From: Paraclostridium ghonii
GTDB lineage: Bacteria; Bacillota; Clostridia; Peptostreptococcales; Peptostreptococcaceae
Reading direction: 5' to 3' (one strand)
Assembly: GCF_030815085.1 (NCBI RefSeq)
Contig: NZ_JAUSWG010000001.1
Length of the DNA stretch: 64,000 nucleotides
Below, piece after piece: positions 1 to 8,715 of this stretch; positions within the stretch are counted from its first letter, which is position 1; each line of letters starts with the position of its first letter. The position numbers were made by a program, and so were the translations under genes. Below the pieces are notes generated by a model. It made no database searches and was not told the origin of the DNA. It was given only the letters and a program-made list of their open reading frames with translations.

Positions 1-129
1 TAACTTTTATTAGATAGCCTTTATTTTTGTGAATAAGAGTATGTGAAAAGGAGGAAAAAGACTAGTTTAATAGAATTTATTTTATATAAGAAGGAGTTGT
101 GTAAAAATTTAAAAAGTGGAGGTAGATTT

Positions 130-816
130 ATGAAAAAGAGGTTGGTGTCAGATGCGTTAGTATATTTTGTAGCTCCAATCACTTTATTTGCTATATTTAA
201 AGGCGAAGCTAAAGTATATTCAGTTATGGTTACCGCTATGATTTTAATTACTTATTCTATGATTATTAAATACAGTCAATTTAGATTTAATTTTACAGGG
301 ATGTTTTTTTCAGTTGCATATACTTTTATACAGTCTTTAAAGATGGTTTTAAATGAACCCTATCATATATACATATATAATATATATTGTTTAATAATTG
401 CTTCCATAATTATTATAATATTAAATTTAATAGACAAGAATATATTTAAGCAGTTATATATAGATGTATTAAAAGCTCTAAATTTCAATCAAATTCAAAT
501 CATTAGTTCAATCAAAAAAAATAATTTGTGTAAACAATTTTACAAGATTACATCGATTGTAAATATTCATATATTAGTTTTAATTCTGGTTAAGTCTCAC
601 TCAATATTTATTTTAGGAAAAATAGAATATGTAAAGAATTTAAATTTTGAAGTTTTTGTATGTACTATATTTTTTATAGGAGAAATAATGTTTATTTCTC
701 AATTTATAAAGAAAACTAAGATAATGTTAGTTAAAAATAATGTAAAAAATATTAAGTTTGTTACAAGCGAATCAAAAGTAATAAATTTTAATAAATACAA
801 AAACTTAAATAAATAA
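130..816 (+). CDS. Six-span integral membrane protein, unknown function
   Basis: Unrecognised protein of 228 residues. About six hydrophobic stretches alternate with short Lys-rich loops, and the C-terminal tail is basic, so it should sit in the cytoplasmic membrane. I start it at ATG 130 because GGAGGT ends six bases upstream; a GTG 29 codons earlier (43) keeps the frame open but has no usable ribosome-binding site. It is transcribed towards the glycosyltransferase on the other strand. No catalytic or transport motif is visible, and no function is proposed. Confidence 0.6.
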   Translation: MKKRLVSDALVYFVAPITLFAIFKGEAKVYSVMVTAMILITYSMIIKYSQFRFNFTGMFFSVAYTFIQSLKMVLNEPYHIYIYNIYCLIIASIIIIILNLIDKNIFKQLYIDVLKALNFNQIQIISSIKKNNLCKQFYKITSIVNIHILVLILVKSHSIFILGKIEYVKNLNFEVFVCTIFFIGEIMFISQFIKKTKIMLVKNNVKNIKFVTSESKVINFNKYKNLNK

Positions 817-842
817 GGGACTAATTTATACAGTCCCTATTA
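810..842. terminator. Shared convergent terminator (weak)
   Basis: Inverted repeat around GGGACT/AGTCCC with a nine-base loop and a one-base bulge. It overlaps the stop codons of both convergent genes, with short A/T runs on each side. Confidence 0.45.
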
Positions 843-1941
843 ATTGTGTTACAAAATATGATATTTTATTATAATCTATAGAGTTTTTAAAGTTAATTAT
901 ATTTTCTACCATAAAATTTATTCTATCATCTAATCTTTTATTAACTAAAGCATCTAACAAGCTTTTTAAGTCGGATTCATCGTTATACACAATACCAATG
1001 CCTTTATCTATTATAAATCGTGCATTTTCAATTTCTTGACCGACTTTAGGAAGCATAACAACTACTGGTATTTCGCTTTTTATTGATTCAAACAATGTTG
1101 CACCACCAGGTTTTGTTATAAGCAACGTATGTTCTCTTAATAAAGAAGGCATATTGGTTACAAATCCTAAAACATTTATATTTTTAAGAGGTTTTTTTTG
1201 TGTCAACTTATCGTAAAGTTTTTGATTTTTACCACAGACAATAGTAACTTCTAATTTATTATTGTGAAGATCTAATAAATCGTCTATATAGTAAAAAAAC
1301 TCGTCTTCCATATCAAATAAACCTCTGCCACCACCAACTATAAGTAATTTATGTTTATCATAAGTTTGTTCAGGGTGGTATTCAAAATCTTTTTTTACTG
1401 GAACTCCAGTTACCTTAACTATATTAGGATTTATGCCTTTTTGCACATATCTATTTTTTATTTCGTGAGATGCGACAAAATACATATTAGTAGTTGGACA
1501 AATCCACTCCAGACTATCAACTACATCAGTTACAACTGTAATAGTTGGAACTTTAAATTCTGGATTTTTAGTTTTAAAATAATCAACACAAGTACATGCC
1601 ATAGGGAATGTTGAGATTATAAGATCAGGATTGGTTTCTAGTATATACTGAGACAGTTTAGGTGTATACATCTTATAAGCTATGTCATGTCTTGAATCAA
1701 AAGATTTTTTTAAGTAGTAATAATAATTGTAAAGTCCAGGAGTATACTTAGTATTAGCTTCATAAAGTTTAACAAGCGGTTTATTCATCTTTGGAACACT
1801 AGCACTTATAAAGTTTTGTATAACAACTTCATATGTAGGGTGCTTTTCAAGAACATACTCTTTAATAGCATTAGCTGCACTTATATGCCCAGCTCCGAAT
1901 TGAGCTGTTAGAATCAATATTGTTTTTTTGGTGTTATTCAA
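826..1941 (-). CDS. MGDG synthase-type (UgtP-like) glycosyltransferase, GT28 fold
   Basis: Likely transfers a sugar from a nucleotide donor to diacylglycerol, giving membrane glycolipids that can serve as anchors for teichoic acids. The N-terminus ILILTAQFGAGHISAANAI is the GxGH loop of the MGDG-synthase N-terminal domain (residues ~8-180). The C-terminal half carries the GT28/MurG-like nucleotide-sugar site, including KPGGATLFESI. Length (371 residues) is close to Bacillus UgtP. It starts at TTG with AGAGGTGATATA in front. Donor and acceptor cannot be read from sequence, and a polyprenyl acceptor is an alternative. Confidence 0.8.
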   Translation of the reverse strand: MNNTKKTILILTAQFGAGHISAANAIKEYVLEKHPTYEVVIQNFISASVPKMNKPLVKLYEANTKYTPGLYNYYYYLKKSFDSRHDIAYKMYTPKLSQYILETNPDLIISTFPMACTCVDYFKTKNPEFKVPTITVVTDVVDSLEWICPTTNMYFVASHEIKNRYVQKGINPNIVKVTGVPVKKDFEYHPEQTYDKHKLLIVGGGRGLFDMEDEFFYYIDDLLDLHNNKLEVTIVCGKNQKLYDKLTQKKPLKNINVLGFVTNMPSLLREHTLLITKPGGATLFESIKSEIPVVVMLPKVGQEIENARFIIDKGIGIVYNDESDLKSLLDALVNKRLDDRINFMVENIINFKNSIDYNKISYFVTQLIGTV

Positions 1942-2038
1942 TATATCACCTCTTTTTTAAAATTTAATCAATGATAGTATTATACATTTATATAAATATT
2001 AAATCAATTATATATTAATATATGGATGGAGGGAATGC

Positions 2039-3373
2039 ATGGAAGGGATAGATACAAAAGATAAAAGTAATGAATATAAAAATTTTGAATTAATGGATTC
2101 ATTCAGGATAGTAATATATTCTATTTGTGGGTTTTTTATATTCTTTATTCCTATAAATATAAATGGTTCTGTAAATACAACTATATATCATTTTTATTTT
2201 TTTATTTCAAAGAGATATTTAGGGTTAATTAAAATATATATATTTATCATGATATCTATAGGGTCAATTTTACCTATAATTAAGCACAAAGAAAAAGAAT
2301 ATGATGCATTTTCAAATATAATAAAGTGTCTAAAACCCATAAGTATACTTTTTATACTTATAATATTTTCAAAAGTTGAATTCAAAGGATATAACAATAC
2401 AAGTTTGTTATTTATGAGAGATTTCCTATTAAAATCGATTATATTATTATCATTAAGTTCTCTGTTTCTACCTCTTATAACTGATTATGGATTGTTAGAA
2501 ATTGTAGAAGCATATTTTCAAAAATATACTAAAAAGACATTGAAAATAAGTGGGAAGTGCATATTAAATATATTAGTTTATTTATTCGTAGATATATTTA
2601 GTGGAATGTTTATGACGAATTATTTATATAAAAATGGAAAACTAAGACATAGCGAGGCTTGTATAATAATATCTTGTTTTTCTTTTACGAGTATTTTAAA
2701 TTGCTATTATATAGGCGGCGAGTTGAGTTTAAAATCTATAGAATTTACAACTTTTATGGTTATAGGGTTATCTTTATTTGTAAATTTTTTAGTATGTAGA
2801 CTATGGCCATTAAAAGTTAAGAAAAAATCTTACTTATGTAAAAGTTCATATAAAGAGTGTGGTTTTAAAAAAGATAAATTTAAAAATGCAATAAGGCAAT
2901 ATTTATCTAATAAAAGAAATAATAAATTAATATTTTCTATGTTTGAAAACTTTAAAGAATCATTTAATATAATTATGACAATATTACCAAATTTAGTTAT
3001 AATTATATTTGTAGGGGAGTTTTTAATAAATAATACTGGATTAGTTAATGCAATCAGCCAAATTACTTACCCGGTTATAGAACTGCTTAAATTACCATCA
3101 AAAGTTCAAATAAGTGAAGTTTTATGCTTAGGTATGTTTAATGGAGGGAGGTATATAGAATTTATAAATAATGATATAAAAGATATGTCGTCTCTTATAA
3201 TATTTATAATATCTATAGTACAAACAATATCAATAAGTACTAATATAGTATATATAGATAATACAGATATTCCAATTAAAAAGATAGAACTTTTAATAAT
3301 TGGAATAGAAAAAATATTAATAACTCTGGTAATAATATCTTTATTTTACTATTTAATTATATGGAATTTATAA
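2039..3373 (+). CDS. YjiH-family nucleoside-recognition (Gate) domain membrane protein
   Basis: Polytopic membrane protein of 444 residues with roughly ten hydrophobic segments. The pattern, with two Gate-like regions and NPxx-type polar breaks in the C-terminal half (LPNLVIIIFVGEFLI and following), matches YjiH-type nucleoside-recognition proteins. Their substrate is not established. The ATG at 2039 follows GGAGGG at good distance. It is followed 19 bases later by the M42 peptidase gene with no terminator between them, so the two are probably co-transcribed; a link between membrane uptake and peptide breakdown is only inferred. Confidence 0.65.
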   Translation: MEGIDTKDKSNEYKNFELMDSFRIVIYSICGFFIFFIPININGSVNTTIYHFYFFISKRYLGLIKIYIFIMISIGSILPIIKHKEKEYDAFSNIIKCLKPISILFILIIFSKVEFKGYNNTSLLFMRDFLLKSIILLSLSSLFLPLITDYGLLEIVEAYFQKYTKKTLKISGKCILNILVYLFVDIFSGMFMTNYLYKNGKLRHSEACIIISCFSFTSILNCYYIGGELSLKSIEFTTFMVIGLSLFVNFLVCRLWPLKVKKKSYLCKSSYKECGFKKDKFKNAIRQYLSNKRNNKLIFSMFENFKESFNIIMTILPNLVIIIFVGEFLINNTGLVNAISQITYPVIELLKLPSKVQISEVLCLGMFNGGRYIEFINNDIKDMSSLIIFIISIVQTISISTNIVYIDNTDIPIKKIELLIIGIEKILITLVIISLFYYLIIWNL

Positions 3374-3392
3374 AAATAGGGAGGTTTATGTT

Positions 3393-4424
3393 ATGGAATA
3401 TAAATCTGAGTTGGTAAAAAAATATTTAAATGAAGTGTTAAATATACCAAGTCCTTCTGGGTATACTCAAAATATAATGGAGTATATACAAGGCGTTTTA
3501 AAAACTTTAAATGTAGACTATAAGGTTACAAATAAAGGGGCTGTAGTTGCTACAATAGTAGGGGATGATAACGAATACCAAAAAACTTTATCTTGCCATG
3601 TAGACACACTGGGGGCTATGGTTAAAGAAGTTAAAGAAAATGGAAGGTTATCATTAACTCAAGTTGGTGGGTATATGATGACATCAGTTGAAGGTGAGTG
3701 TTGTAAAATACATACAAGGGGTAAAAAGGTTTATGAAGGGACTATACAAACTATAAAACCATCTGTTCATGTACATTCAGATTGCAGAGAACTTCAAAGG
3801 GTTCCAGCTAACTATGAGGTAGTAATAGATGAGCAAGTTTGTTCAAAAGAAGATACTCAAGAACTTGGAATAGAGGTAGGCGATTTTATATCTTTTGATC
3901 CAAGATTTAAAATAACTGACTCTGGATTTGTAAAATCTAGACACCTAGATGATAAAGCTTCAGTTGCTGCAGCTTTATATGTTATAGAATATTTAAAACT
4001 TGTTGGGATAAAACCAAAAAATACTACAAACTTTTTCTTTAGTAATTATGAAGAGGTTGGACATGGATCATCAGCATCTGTACCAGAAAAAACTAGAGAA
4101 TTTATAGCTATAGATATGGGATGTCCAGGTGAAGGACAAAATTCAACTGAATATGATGTATGTATATGTGCAAAAGATTCAGGAGGACCATACGATTATG
4201 AATTAACTACTAGACTTATAAATATAGCTAAAAATAATAATATAGGATATAAAGTTGACACATATCCTAATTATGGATCAGATGCAGGCGCTATGTTAAA
4301 AGCTGGATACGATGTTAAGACAGCTTTAATAGGAGCGGGGATATTTGCATCTCATGGTTATGAAAGAACTAATTTAGAGTCTATTATAGAGACTATAAAA
4401 TTAATAATAGAATACGTTAAGTAA
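3393..4424 (+). CDS. M42-family metallo-aminopeptidase
   Basis: Cytoplasmic di-metal aminopeptidase of the tetrahedral TET/glutamyl-aminopeptidase family (343 residues), trimming short peptides. The expected ligands are visible in order: CHVDT near residue 69, LDDKAS near 188, the catalytic NYEEVGHG near 221, AIDMG near 243 and SHGYERTN near 323. GGGAGG precedes the start; ATG 3388 is out of frame with this gene, and 3393 is the in-frame ATG. Lies directly behind the YjiH-type gene. Its transcript would run into the 134-base nested hairpin at 4435. Substrate preference cannot be deduced. Confidence 0.88.
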   Translation: MEYKSELVKKYLNEVLNIPSPSGYTQNIMEYIQGVLKTLNVDYKVTNKGAVVATIVGDDNEYQKTLSCHVDTLGAMVKEVKENGRLSLTQVGGYMMTSVEGECCKIHTRGKKVYEGTIQTIKPSVHVHSDCRELQRVPANYEVVIDEQVCSKEDTQELGIEVGDFISFDPRFKITDSGFVKSRHLDDKASVAAALYVIEYLKLVGIKPKNTTNFFFSNYEEVGHGSSASVPEKTREFIAIDMGCPGEGQNSTEYDVCICAKDSGGPYDYELTTRLINIAKNNNIGYKVDTYPNYGSDAGAMLKAGYDVKTALIGAGIFASHGYERTNLESIIETIKLIIEYVK

Positions 4425-4434
4425 TAAAAGTAAT

Positions 4435-4568
4435 AAAAAAGACGTACTTTTGAAGTGGCTGCATCATATTAACATCTAATTTACTTCCATACAGGCATAA
4501 AATCAGCCTGTAAATGTCAGTTAAATTAGATGTTAACACGATGCGATATCAAAAAGTACGTCTTTTTT
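4435..4568 (+). terminator. 134-base nested hairpin, probable terminator or structured RNA
   Basis: The outer 17-bp arms (AAAAAAGACGTACTTTT and its exact complement) end in six T. Inside them TTAACATCTAATTTA pairs with TAAATTAGATGTTAA, GCATC with GATGC, and an apical ACAGGC/GCCTGT closes a nine-base loop. It is far larger than a simple terminator and has A-tracts and T-tracts on both sides, so it can act in either direction. Confidence 0.6.
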
Positions 4569-4610
4569 GAAAATAGGAGAGGAAGGGAAAGGATAAAAAA
4601 TTTAACAAGG

Positions 4611-4629
4611 TATTGTGTAACACACAGTA
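4611..4629. promoter_or_regulatory. PadR-type operator 1, over the -35 box
   Basis: Palindrome TATTGTGT-AAC-ACACAGTA (7 of 8 pairs). It overlaps a -35 box TTGTGT (4613-4618) that is 17 bases from a -10 box TAATAT (4636-4641), so binding should block transcription of the PadR operon. It is part of a 28-base direct repeat (4604-4631 and 4661-4688, 24 of 28 identical). Confidence 0.6.
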
Positions 4630-4667
4630 GTATGCTAATATATAAATATGACGATGATTAAACAAGG

Positions 4668-4686
4668 TACTATATAAAACACAGTA
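4668..4686. promoter_or_regulatory. PadR-type operator 2, downstream of the predicted transcription start
   Basis: Second copy TACTATAT-AAA-ACACAGTA, arms matching at 6 of 8 positions, lying between the predicted transcription start (~4648) and the padR start codon. The two copies are 57 bases apart, so two repressor dimers could bind. Confidence 0.55.
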
Positions 4687-4712
4687 GTTACATTATAGAA
4701 AGGATGGAGTAA

Positions 4713-5024
4713 ATGAATACACAATTCAAAAAAGGTGTTTTAGAAATATGTGTTCTAGCTCTTATATCTAAAAAAGATATGTATGGATATGAAATAGTTC
4801 AAAACATTTCTAAGGTTATAGAAGTAAATGAGGGAACTATATATCCATTACTAAGACGCTTAACTAAAGAGGCGTATTTTGAGACATATATACTAGAATC
4901 AAGTGAAGGTCCTGCTAGAAAGTATTATAAGATAACTGAGTTAGGGAAAGAAAACCTAATAAACTTAATAAAAGAATGGAAAAATTTCACTAATGCAGTA
5001 GATTATCTAATAAATTTAGATTAA
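4713..5024 (+). CDS. PadR-family transcriptional repressor
   Basis: Winged-helix regulator of 103 residues. The PadR pattern is clear: MYGYEI near residue 23, EGTIYPLLRRL near 41 and RKYYKITELGKE near 68. Length fits the short PadR-s2 subfamily with a minimal dimerisation helix. RBS AAGGATGG precedes ATG 4713. It leads a three-gene operon with the DUF1700 and DUF4097 proteins, spaced 13 bases from the next gene. The two palindromes just upstream suggest autoregulation. The inducing signal is unknown; envelope stress or a membrane-active compound is a reasonable guess from this family. Confidence 0.9.
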   Translation: MNTQFKKGVLEICVLALISKKDMYGYEIVQNISKVIEVNEGTIYPLLRRLTKEAYFETYILESSEGPARKYYKITELGKENLINLIKEWKNFTNAVDYLINLD

Positions 5025-5037
5025 GGAGGTATTAAGA

Positions 5038-5751
5038 TTGAATAAAAGAGAATTTTTAGAGATATTAAAAGACTATTTATCTAACCATTTTTCTGCTGAT
5101 GAGGTTAATGATATATTAAGAGATTATGAAGAATACTTTATAGATGGAGAGATAGAAGGTAAGAGTGATTTGCAAATTATAGAGTCTTTAGGCTCGCCAA
5201 AGTCTATAGTTAGAGATTTAGTAGATGAGATGAAAGAAAGTAAACTAAATGATAGCAATAAAAGATTTGATAAAATTTATGATAGCTTAAATAAAGTAAA
5301 GTTAAAAGTAAAAGACAGTTATTATAAAACAAAAGAGATTATAAATAATAAATTAACTCCAAATTTAAAAAATGATAATGATGGATTATCAACTAAGCTT
5401 ATTAAAGTGCTATTAGCTTGCTTAAGCTTGGGGTTAATGTTTGGATGGATTTTATTTATATTAATGATGGTAAGTGGAGGATTAACATTAGTAGCATTGA
5501 ATATAGCTTTTATAGCTTTATTAGGAACTTCTGGACCGTTGTTTGTATTAGATAAATCTATAGCATCACTTATAATATTTGCTAGTCTAGGGATTGTAGG
5601 ATTTGATATAATAGTAATTCAAGTTTACTTATATATAATTAAACTAGGAAAGAATATATATAAACAATATATAAATTGGTTAAAAAATAAGAAAAAATAT
5701 ATACAGGCAAAAGAAAAAATGAATTATAAAGGAGATGATATAGATGAATAA
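5038..5751 (+). CDS. DUF1700 (HAAS-domain) membrane protein
   Basis: The N-terminal ~80 residues form the HAAS helical domain typical of DUF1700, with LKDYLSNHFSADEVNDILRD and DLVDEM. A Lys-rich linker and three or four membrane segments follow (residues ~115-200), then a basic tail. Initiates at TTG, seven bases behind GGAGGT. This is the usual partner of PadR-s2 regulators, and the HAAS domain is thought to interact with the regulator or its target. It overlaps the next gene by eight bases, which implies translational coupling. Confidence 0.85.
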   Translation: MNKREFLEILKDYLSNHFSADEVNDILRDYEEYFIDGEIEGKSDLQIIESLGSPKSIVRDLVDEMKESKLNDSNKRFDKIYDSLNKVKLKVKDSYYKTKEIINNKLTPNLKNDNDGLSTKLIKVLLACLSLGLMFGWILFILMMVSGGLTLVALNIAFIALLGTSGPLFVLDKSIASLIIFASLGIVGFDIIVIQVYLYIIKLGKNIYKQYINWLKNKKKYIQAKEKMNYKGDDIDE

Positions 5752-6739
5752 AAAATTAACTATATTTGCAGTTGTATTGATTGTTATAGGTACTGTAGGA
5801 ACTATATCATCATCAATATCTGCAGTGCCATTTTTAACTAATTATATAAATGAATATGTAAACAAAGCTAGAGAAGAAGTAAAAATATATGAAAAAAAGG
5901 TTGATGTGAGCAAACTAGATATAGAAACTAATAATACAAATGTGGAAGTTAAGAAAAGCAATTCTGATAAGTTAAAAATAACACAGATAGGGAATTTTAA
6001 CGACAATGCATACACAATAGATAATAAAGATAATACTTTATCTATAAAGGAAGAAGATAGACCTATAAATATGGAAGTTCAAAGTTTTGGGGATGCTGTA
6101 ATAAATAAGATGAATTTAGGTGAAAATAAAATAGTAATATATGTTCCTAATAATGTAGATATACAAGTATCAACTAAAGGTGGAGAATTAACATTAAAAG
6201 ATAAAGATATATTGAAAAAACAAGTGTTTTTTAGTACTGAGTATGGACAAATTGTATTACCTAAAGAAATTAAGAATTTAGAAAATTTAACTATAAGTTC
6301 AAATGGAAATATAGACTTAAAAGCTATTGAAATACTTGGAATAAAAAATATAAATATAAGCACTACTTCAGATATATATTTACAATCTATGCCTGATGAT
6401 TTATTTATTGAAAATGTTGAAAACTTTATACCAGATTCATTTAATATAATAGCAACAAAATATTCACCAACTATAAATATTGAATCTACTATACCAGTTG
6501 CTAAAAAACTAAATATAGATAATAAAAATGGAATTACTTATTTAAATTTACCTATAGACAATTACAATACGGAATTTAATTTAAATGCATCACAAAATAT
6601 AAACTTTGAAGATGATAATTATAAAAATAAACAACCTATGAAAAAATTTAATGGAAGTTTAAAAGAATATAAAGAAAATCAATTTAAATATAATGTAGAT
6701 GTTAAATCACAAGAAATAAATATAGGTATTAATAAATAA
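5744..6739 (+). CDS. DUF4097 beta-strand repeat protein, membrane-anchored
   Basis: One N-terminal membrane segment (residues ~5-27) is followed by ~300 residues of alternating beta strands rich in Asn, Ile and Lys (for example KLDIETNNTNVEVKKSN). This is the DUF4097 beta-helix/adhesin-like fold, probably exposed outside the cell. RBS AAAGGAGATG. It is the last gene of the PadR-DUF1700-DUF4097 operon, closed by a strong terminator. The trio recurs in Firmicutes and is associated with cell-envelope response (for example LiaG-like proteins), but the molecular role is unsettled. Confidence 0.8.
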   Translation: MNKKLTIFAVVLIVIGTVGTISSSISAVPFLTNYINEYVNKAREEVKIYEKKVDVSKLDIETNNTNVEVKKSNSDKLKITQIGNFNDNAYTIDNKDNTLSIKEEDRPINMEVQSFGDAVINKMNLGENKIVIYVPNNVDIQVSTKGGELTLKDKDILKKQVFFSTEYGQIVLPKEIKNLENLTISSNGNIDLKAIEILGIKNINISTTSDIYLQSMPDDLFIENVENFIPDSFNIIATKYSPTINIESTIPVAKKLNIDNKNGITYLNLPIDNYNTEFNLNASQNINFEDDNYKNKQPMKKFNGSLKEYKENQFKYNVDVKSQEINIGINK

Positions 6740-6765
6740 AAGGAGCTTTTTAAAGCTCCTTTTTT
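6738..6765. terminator. Intrinsic terminator, bidirectional
   Basis: AAAGGAGCTTT pairs with AAAGCTCCTTT around a short loop, followed by a T run. It serves the DUF4097 operon and the facing frameshifted gene. Confidence 0.85.
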
Positions 6766-6766
6766 A

Positions 6767-7260
6767 TTAATTATAAGAGTTAAAGTCAGACTTACTTGAT
6801 AAGTAAGTAGCCATAGCTAACATTCCAACTCCTAATGTGAATTTTGCTTGTTGCTTAACTGCAAATTTAGCAACTGGTACAGTCACCTTTCTTGTTTTAG
6901 GACTAACTAAACTAAGACCTGTTAATACTGTAGCTGAAACGGCTGTAGCTGTTACTACAGGATGCTCTTTAGCATAATCCTTTATATAGTCAACTGTAGT
7001 CTTTGGTTCATCAAAACACTCAAAACTTGTACCACAGCAACATTCATCATAGGAATAGTCTACTTCAGATTCATATGTGTCTTTTTTTTTAACACATTCT
7101 CTACATCTTCAGCCATATCACTACTTTTATCAACTACATCATGTGCAACATCATTAGCTTTTGATAAAAATTCATTAGCCTTTTTTTCAGCTTGTTCTAT
7201 ATATTCTTGTCCTTTTTTAGTATAATCATCAATTTGATTATTCATTTTATTATTATTCAA
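6767..7260 (-). pseudogene. YtxH-like/helical small protein gene, frameshifted at an A9 run
   Basis: A 66-residue helical N-terminus (MNNQIDDYTKKGQEYIEQAE...) starts at TTG 7260 behind GGAGTG. It reaches a run of nine A (coding strand; plus-strand T run 7082-7090) and then a stop 12 codons on. Inserting one A restores an open frame of about 100 more residues to 6767, including YDECCCGTSFECFDEP, a glycine/valine-rich probable membrane segment and TYLSSKSDFNSYN. The downstream frame has no start codon or ribosome-binding site of its own, so both halves belong to one gene. Either a slippage mutation, an assembly error or transcriptional slippage would explain it. Function unknown. Confidence 0.65.
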
Positions 7261-7493
7261 ATTAATCACTCCAATCAACTATAATTTAGTGTTTTGATAT
7301 AAATTTTTGATACATTTATATCTTATGCAATAAAAGATATTTTATAGGTAAGAAAAAAATAAATTTAAAGGTAATTTTTGTATATATTTTAGACATTATT
7401 AGTAACCACAAAAAGATACTTTCATATAATTATTAGTAAGCATATTAATTTGCTTAGTTAAAATAAAATACAACAAAGGGGTTTTGACTAGCT

Positions 7494-8657
7494 ATGAGTA
7501 CAATGAGAAAAAAGAAAAAATGTTATAATAGCTGTTCTGCACATATAGGATGTAATCAAAAAAAAGAAAAAGAGAGCTATTGTGAACCATGCAAAAAACC
7601 AGTTTATAAAAAATGTGAGCCGGTAAATAAACTAGAATCATCTTGCTGTCCTCCAGGACCATGTGAAGATTGCGAAATAAAATTTGATGATACATGCTCA
7701 AAATTAGCTCAAGAAGCGGAAAGACTATTTAAAAAAGCATTAGACTCTGAGTGTTTAGCTGTTGAATCATATGAAGAAGCTAAAGGATTTGATAAAAAGG
7801 CTAAAGATTTGGAAGCTAAAGCTAAAAGGTTAGCTAAAGAATCTATGGAAAATGAAACAGAAGCTGAAAGACTTAGAAAGCAAGCAAATCAACTTTTATG
7901 TAAATCTGAAGATCTTTGTTCAAAGGCAAAATGTTTATACAAAGAAGCAGAACAAGCAGGTAATGAAGCAGAAAAATATTGTGAAAAAGCTAAATGTTTA
8001 TATGAAAGAGCTCAAAATGAAAATGAACAAGCAAAATGTTTATACTCTCAAGCTATGCAGTGTGATGAAAAAGCTATGAAGTGCTATAAAGTTGCTGGAG
8101 AAAAAGTAAAAGAATATGAAGATAAATCTAAAAAATGCGAAAACATGATGAAGAAATGTCAAGATAAGATTGCTGGATGTTATGATATGGAATCTTGTAA
8201 GCCAAACAAAAAATCTTGCTATGTAGATTTAGGACTAGAAGAACCATGTAAAGAAAAAAAATCATGTAATCCATGCAAACCATGTAAAGAAAAAAAATCA
8301 ATGTGCACTTGCGAACCTAAGTATGTAAGTCCAACATATTGTAAACCTAAAAAAGAGATGAAAGCATCATGTGGATGTGAACATGAATTATGGAATTCAC
8401 ATCATAATGAAGAATACTGCAATTTAGACGATATTATGTTAATCAAGGAAGAAGAAACAGGTCTATATATAAATCCTATATATAATATGGAGCCAATGCA
8501 ATATATGGGTGAATTTGCTAATAAATATCCATCAATGGAAGAACCATACATGTATATGGAAAATATGGGAATGGAAGAAATGCAAGACATGTGGATGAAT
8601 TACTATATGTATATGCAAAATATGATGCAAAGTATGATGTATAATTTAGAAGATTAA
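7494..8657 (+). CDS. Cys- and Met-rich coiled-coil protein, candidate spore-surface protein
   Basis: Unusual 387-residue protein with three regions. Residues 1-70 are basic and Cys-rich (RKKKKCYNSC, CCPPGPCEDC). Residues 70-240 are a Glu/Lys/Ala coiled coil with imperfect repeats around AKCLYxxA. Residues 240-310 are Cys/Pro-rich (CNPCKPCKEKK), and the last 56 residues hold 17 methionines with Tyr. I count 35 cysteines in all, and there is no signal peptide or membrane segment. The KKKC motif near the N-terminus and the NPC element recall the C. difficile exosporium protein CdeC; overall sequence differs, so this is analogy. It is monocistronic, closed by a strong terminator. A metal-binding role is the alternative. 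Confidence 0.6.
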   Translation: MSTMRKKKKCYNSCSAHIGCNQKKEKESYCEPCKKPVYKKCEPVNKLESSCCPPGPCEDCEIKFDDTCSKLAQEAERLFKKALDSECLAVESYEEAKGFDKKAKDLEAKAKRLAKESMENETEAERLRKQANQLLCKSEDLCSKAKCLYKEAEQAGNEAEKYCEKAKCLYERAQNENEQAKCLYSQAMQCDEKAMKCYKVAGEKVKEYEDKSKKCENMMKKCQDKIAGCYDMESCKPNKKSCYVDLGLEEPCKEKKSCNPCKPCKEKKSMCTCEPKYVSPTYCKPKKEMKASCGCEHELWNSHHNEEYCNLDDIMLIKEEETGLYINPIYNMEPMQYMGEFANKYPSMEEPYMYMENMGMEEMQDMWMNYYMYMQNMMQSMMYNLED

Positions 8658-8664
8658 TTAAATA

Positions 8665-8709
8665 AAAAAATCAAAGCTCATAGTTAAATGCTATGAGCTT
8701 TGATTTTTT
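8665..8709. terminator. Intrinsic terminator, bidirectional
   Basis: A 19-bp stem around TCAAAGCTCATAG with a seven-base loop, with A and T runs on either side, between two convergent genes. Confidence 0.9.
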
Positions 8710-8715
8710 ATTATT

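Noticed and set aside
7400..7493. Sigma-K promoter ahead of the Cys-rich gene
   Set aside because: CATATAAT and GCATATTAAT partly fit sporulation -10 boxes, but spacing to a -35 is not right, so I do not list it as a feature.
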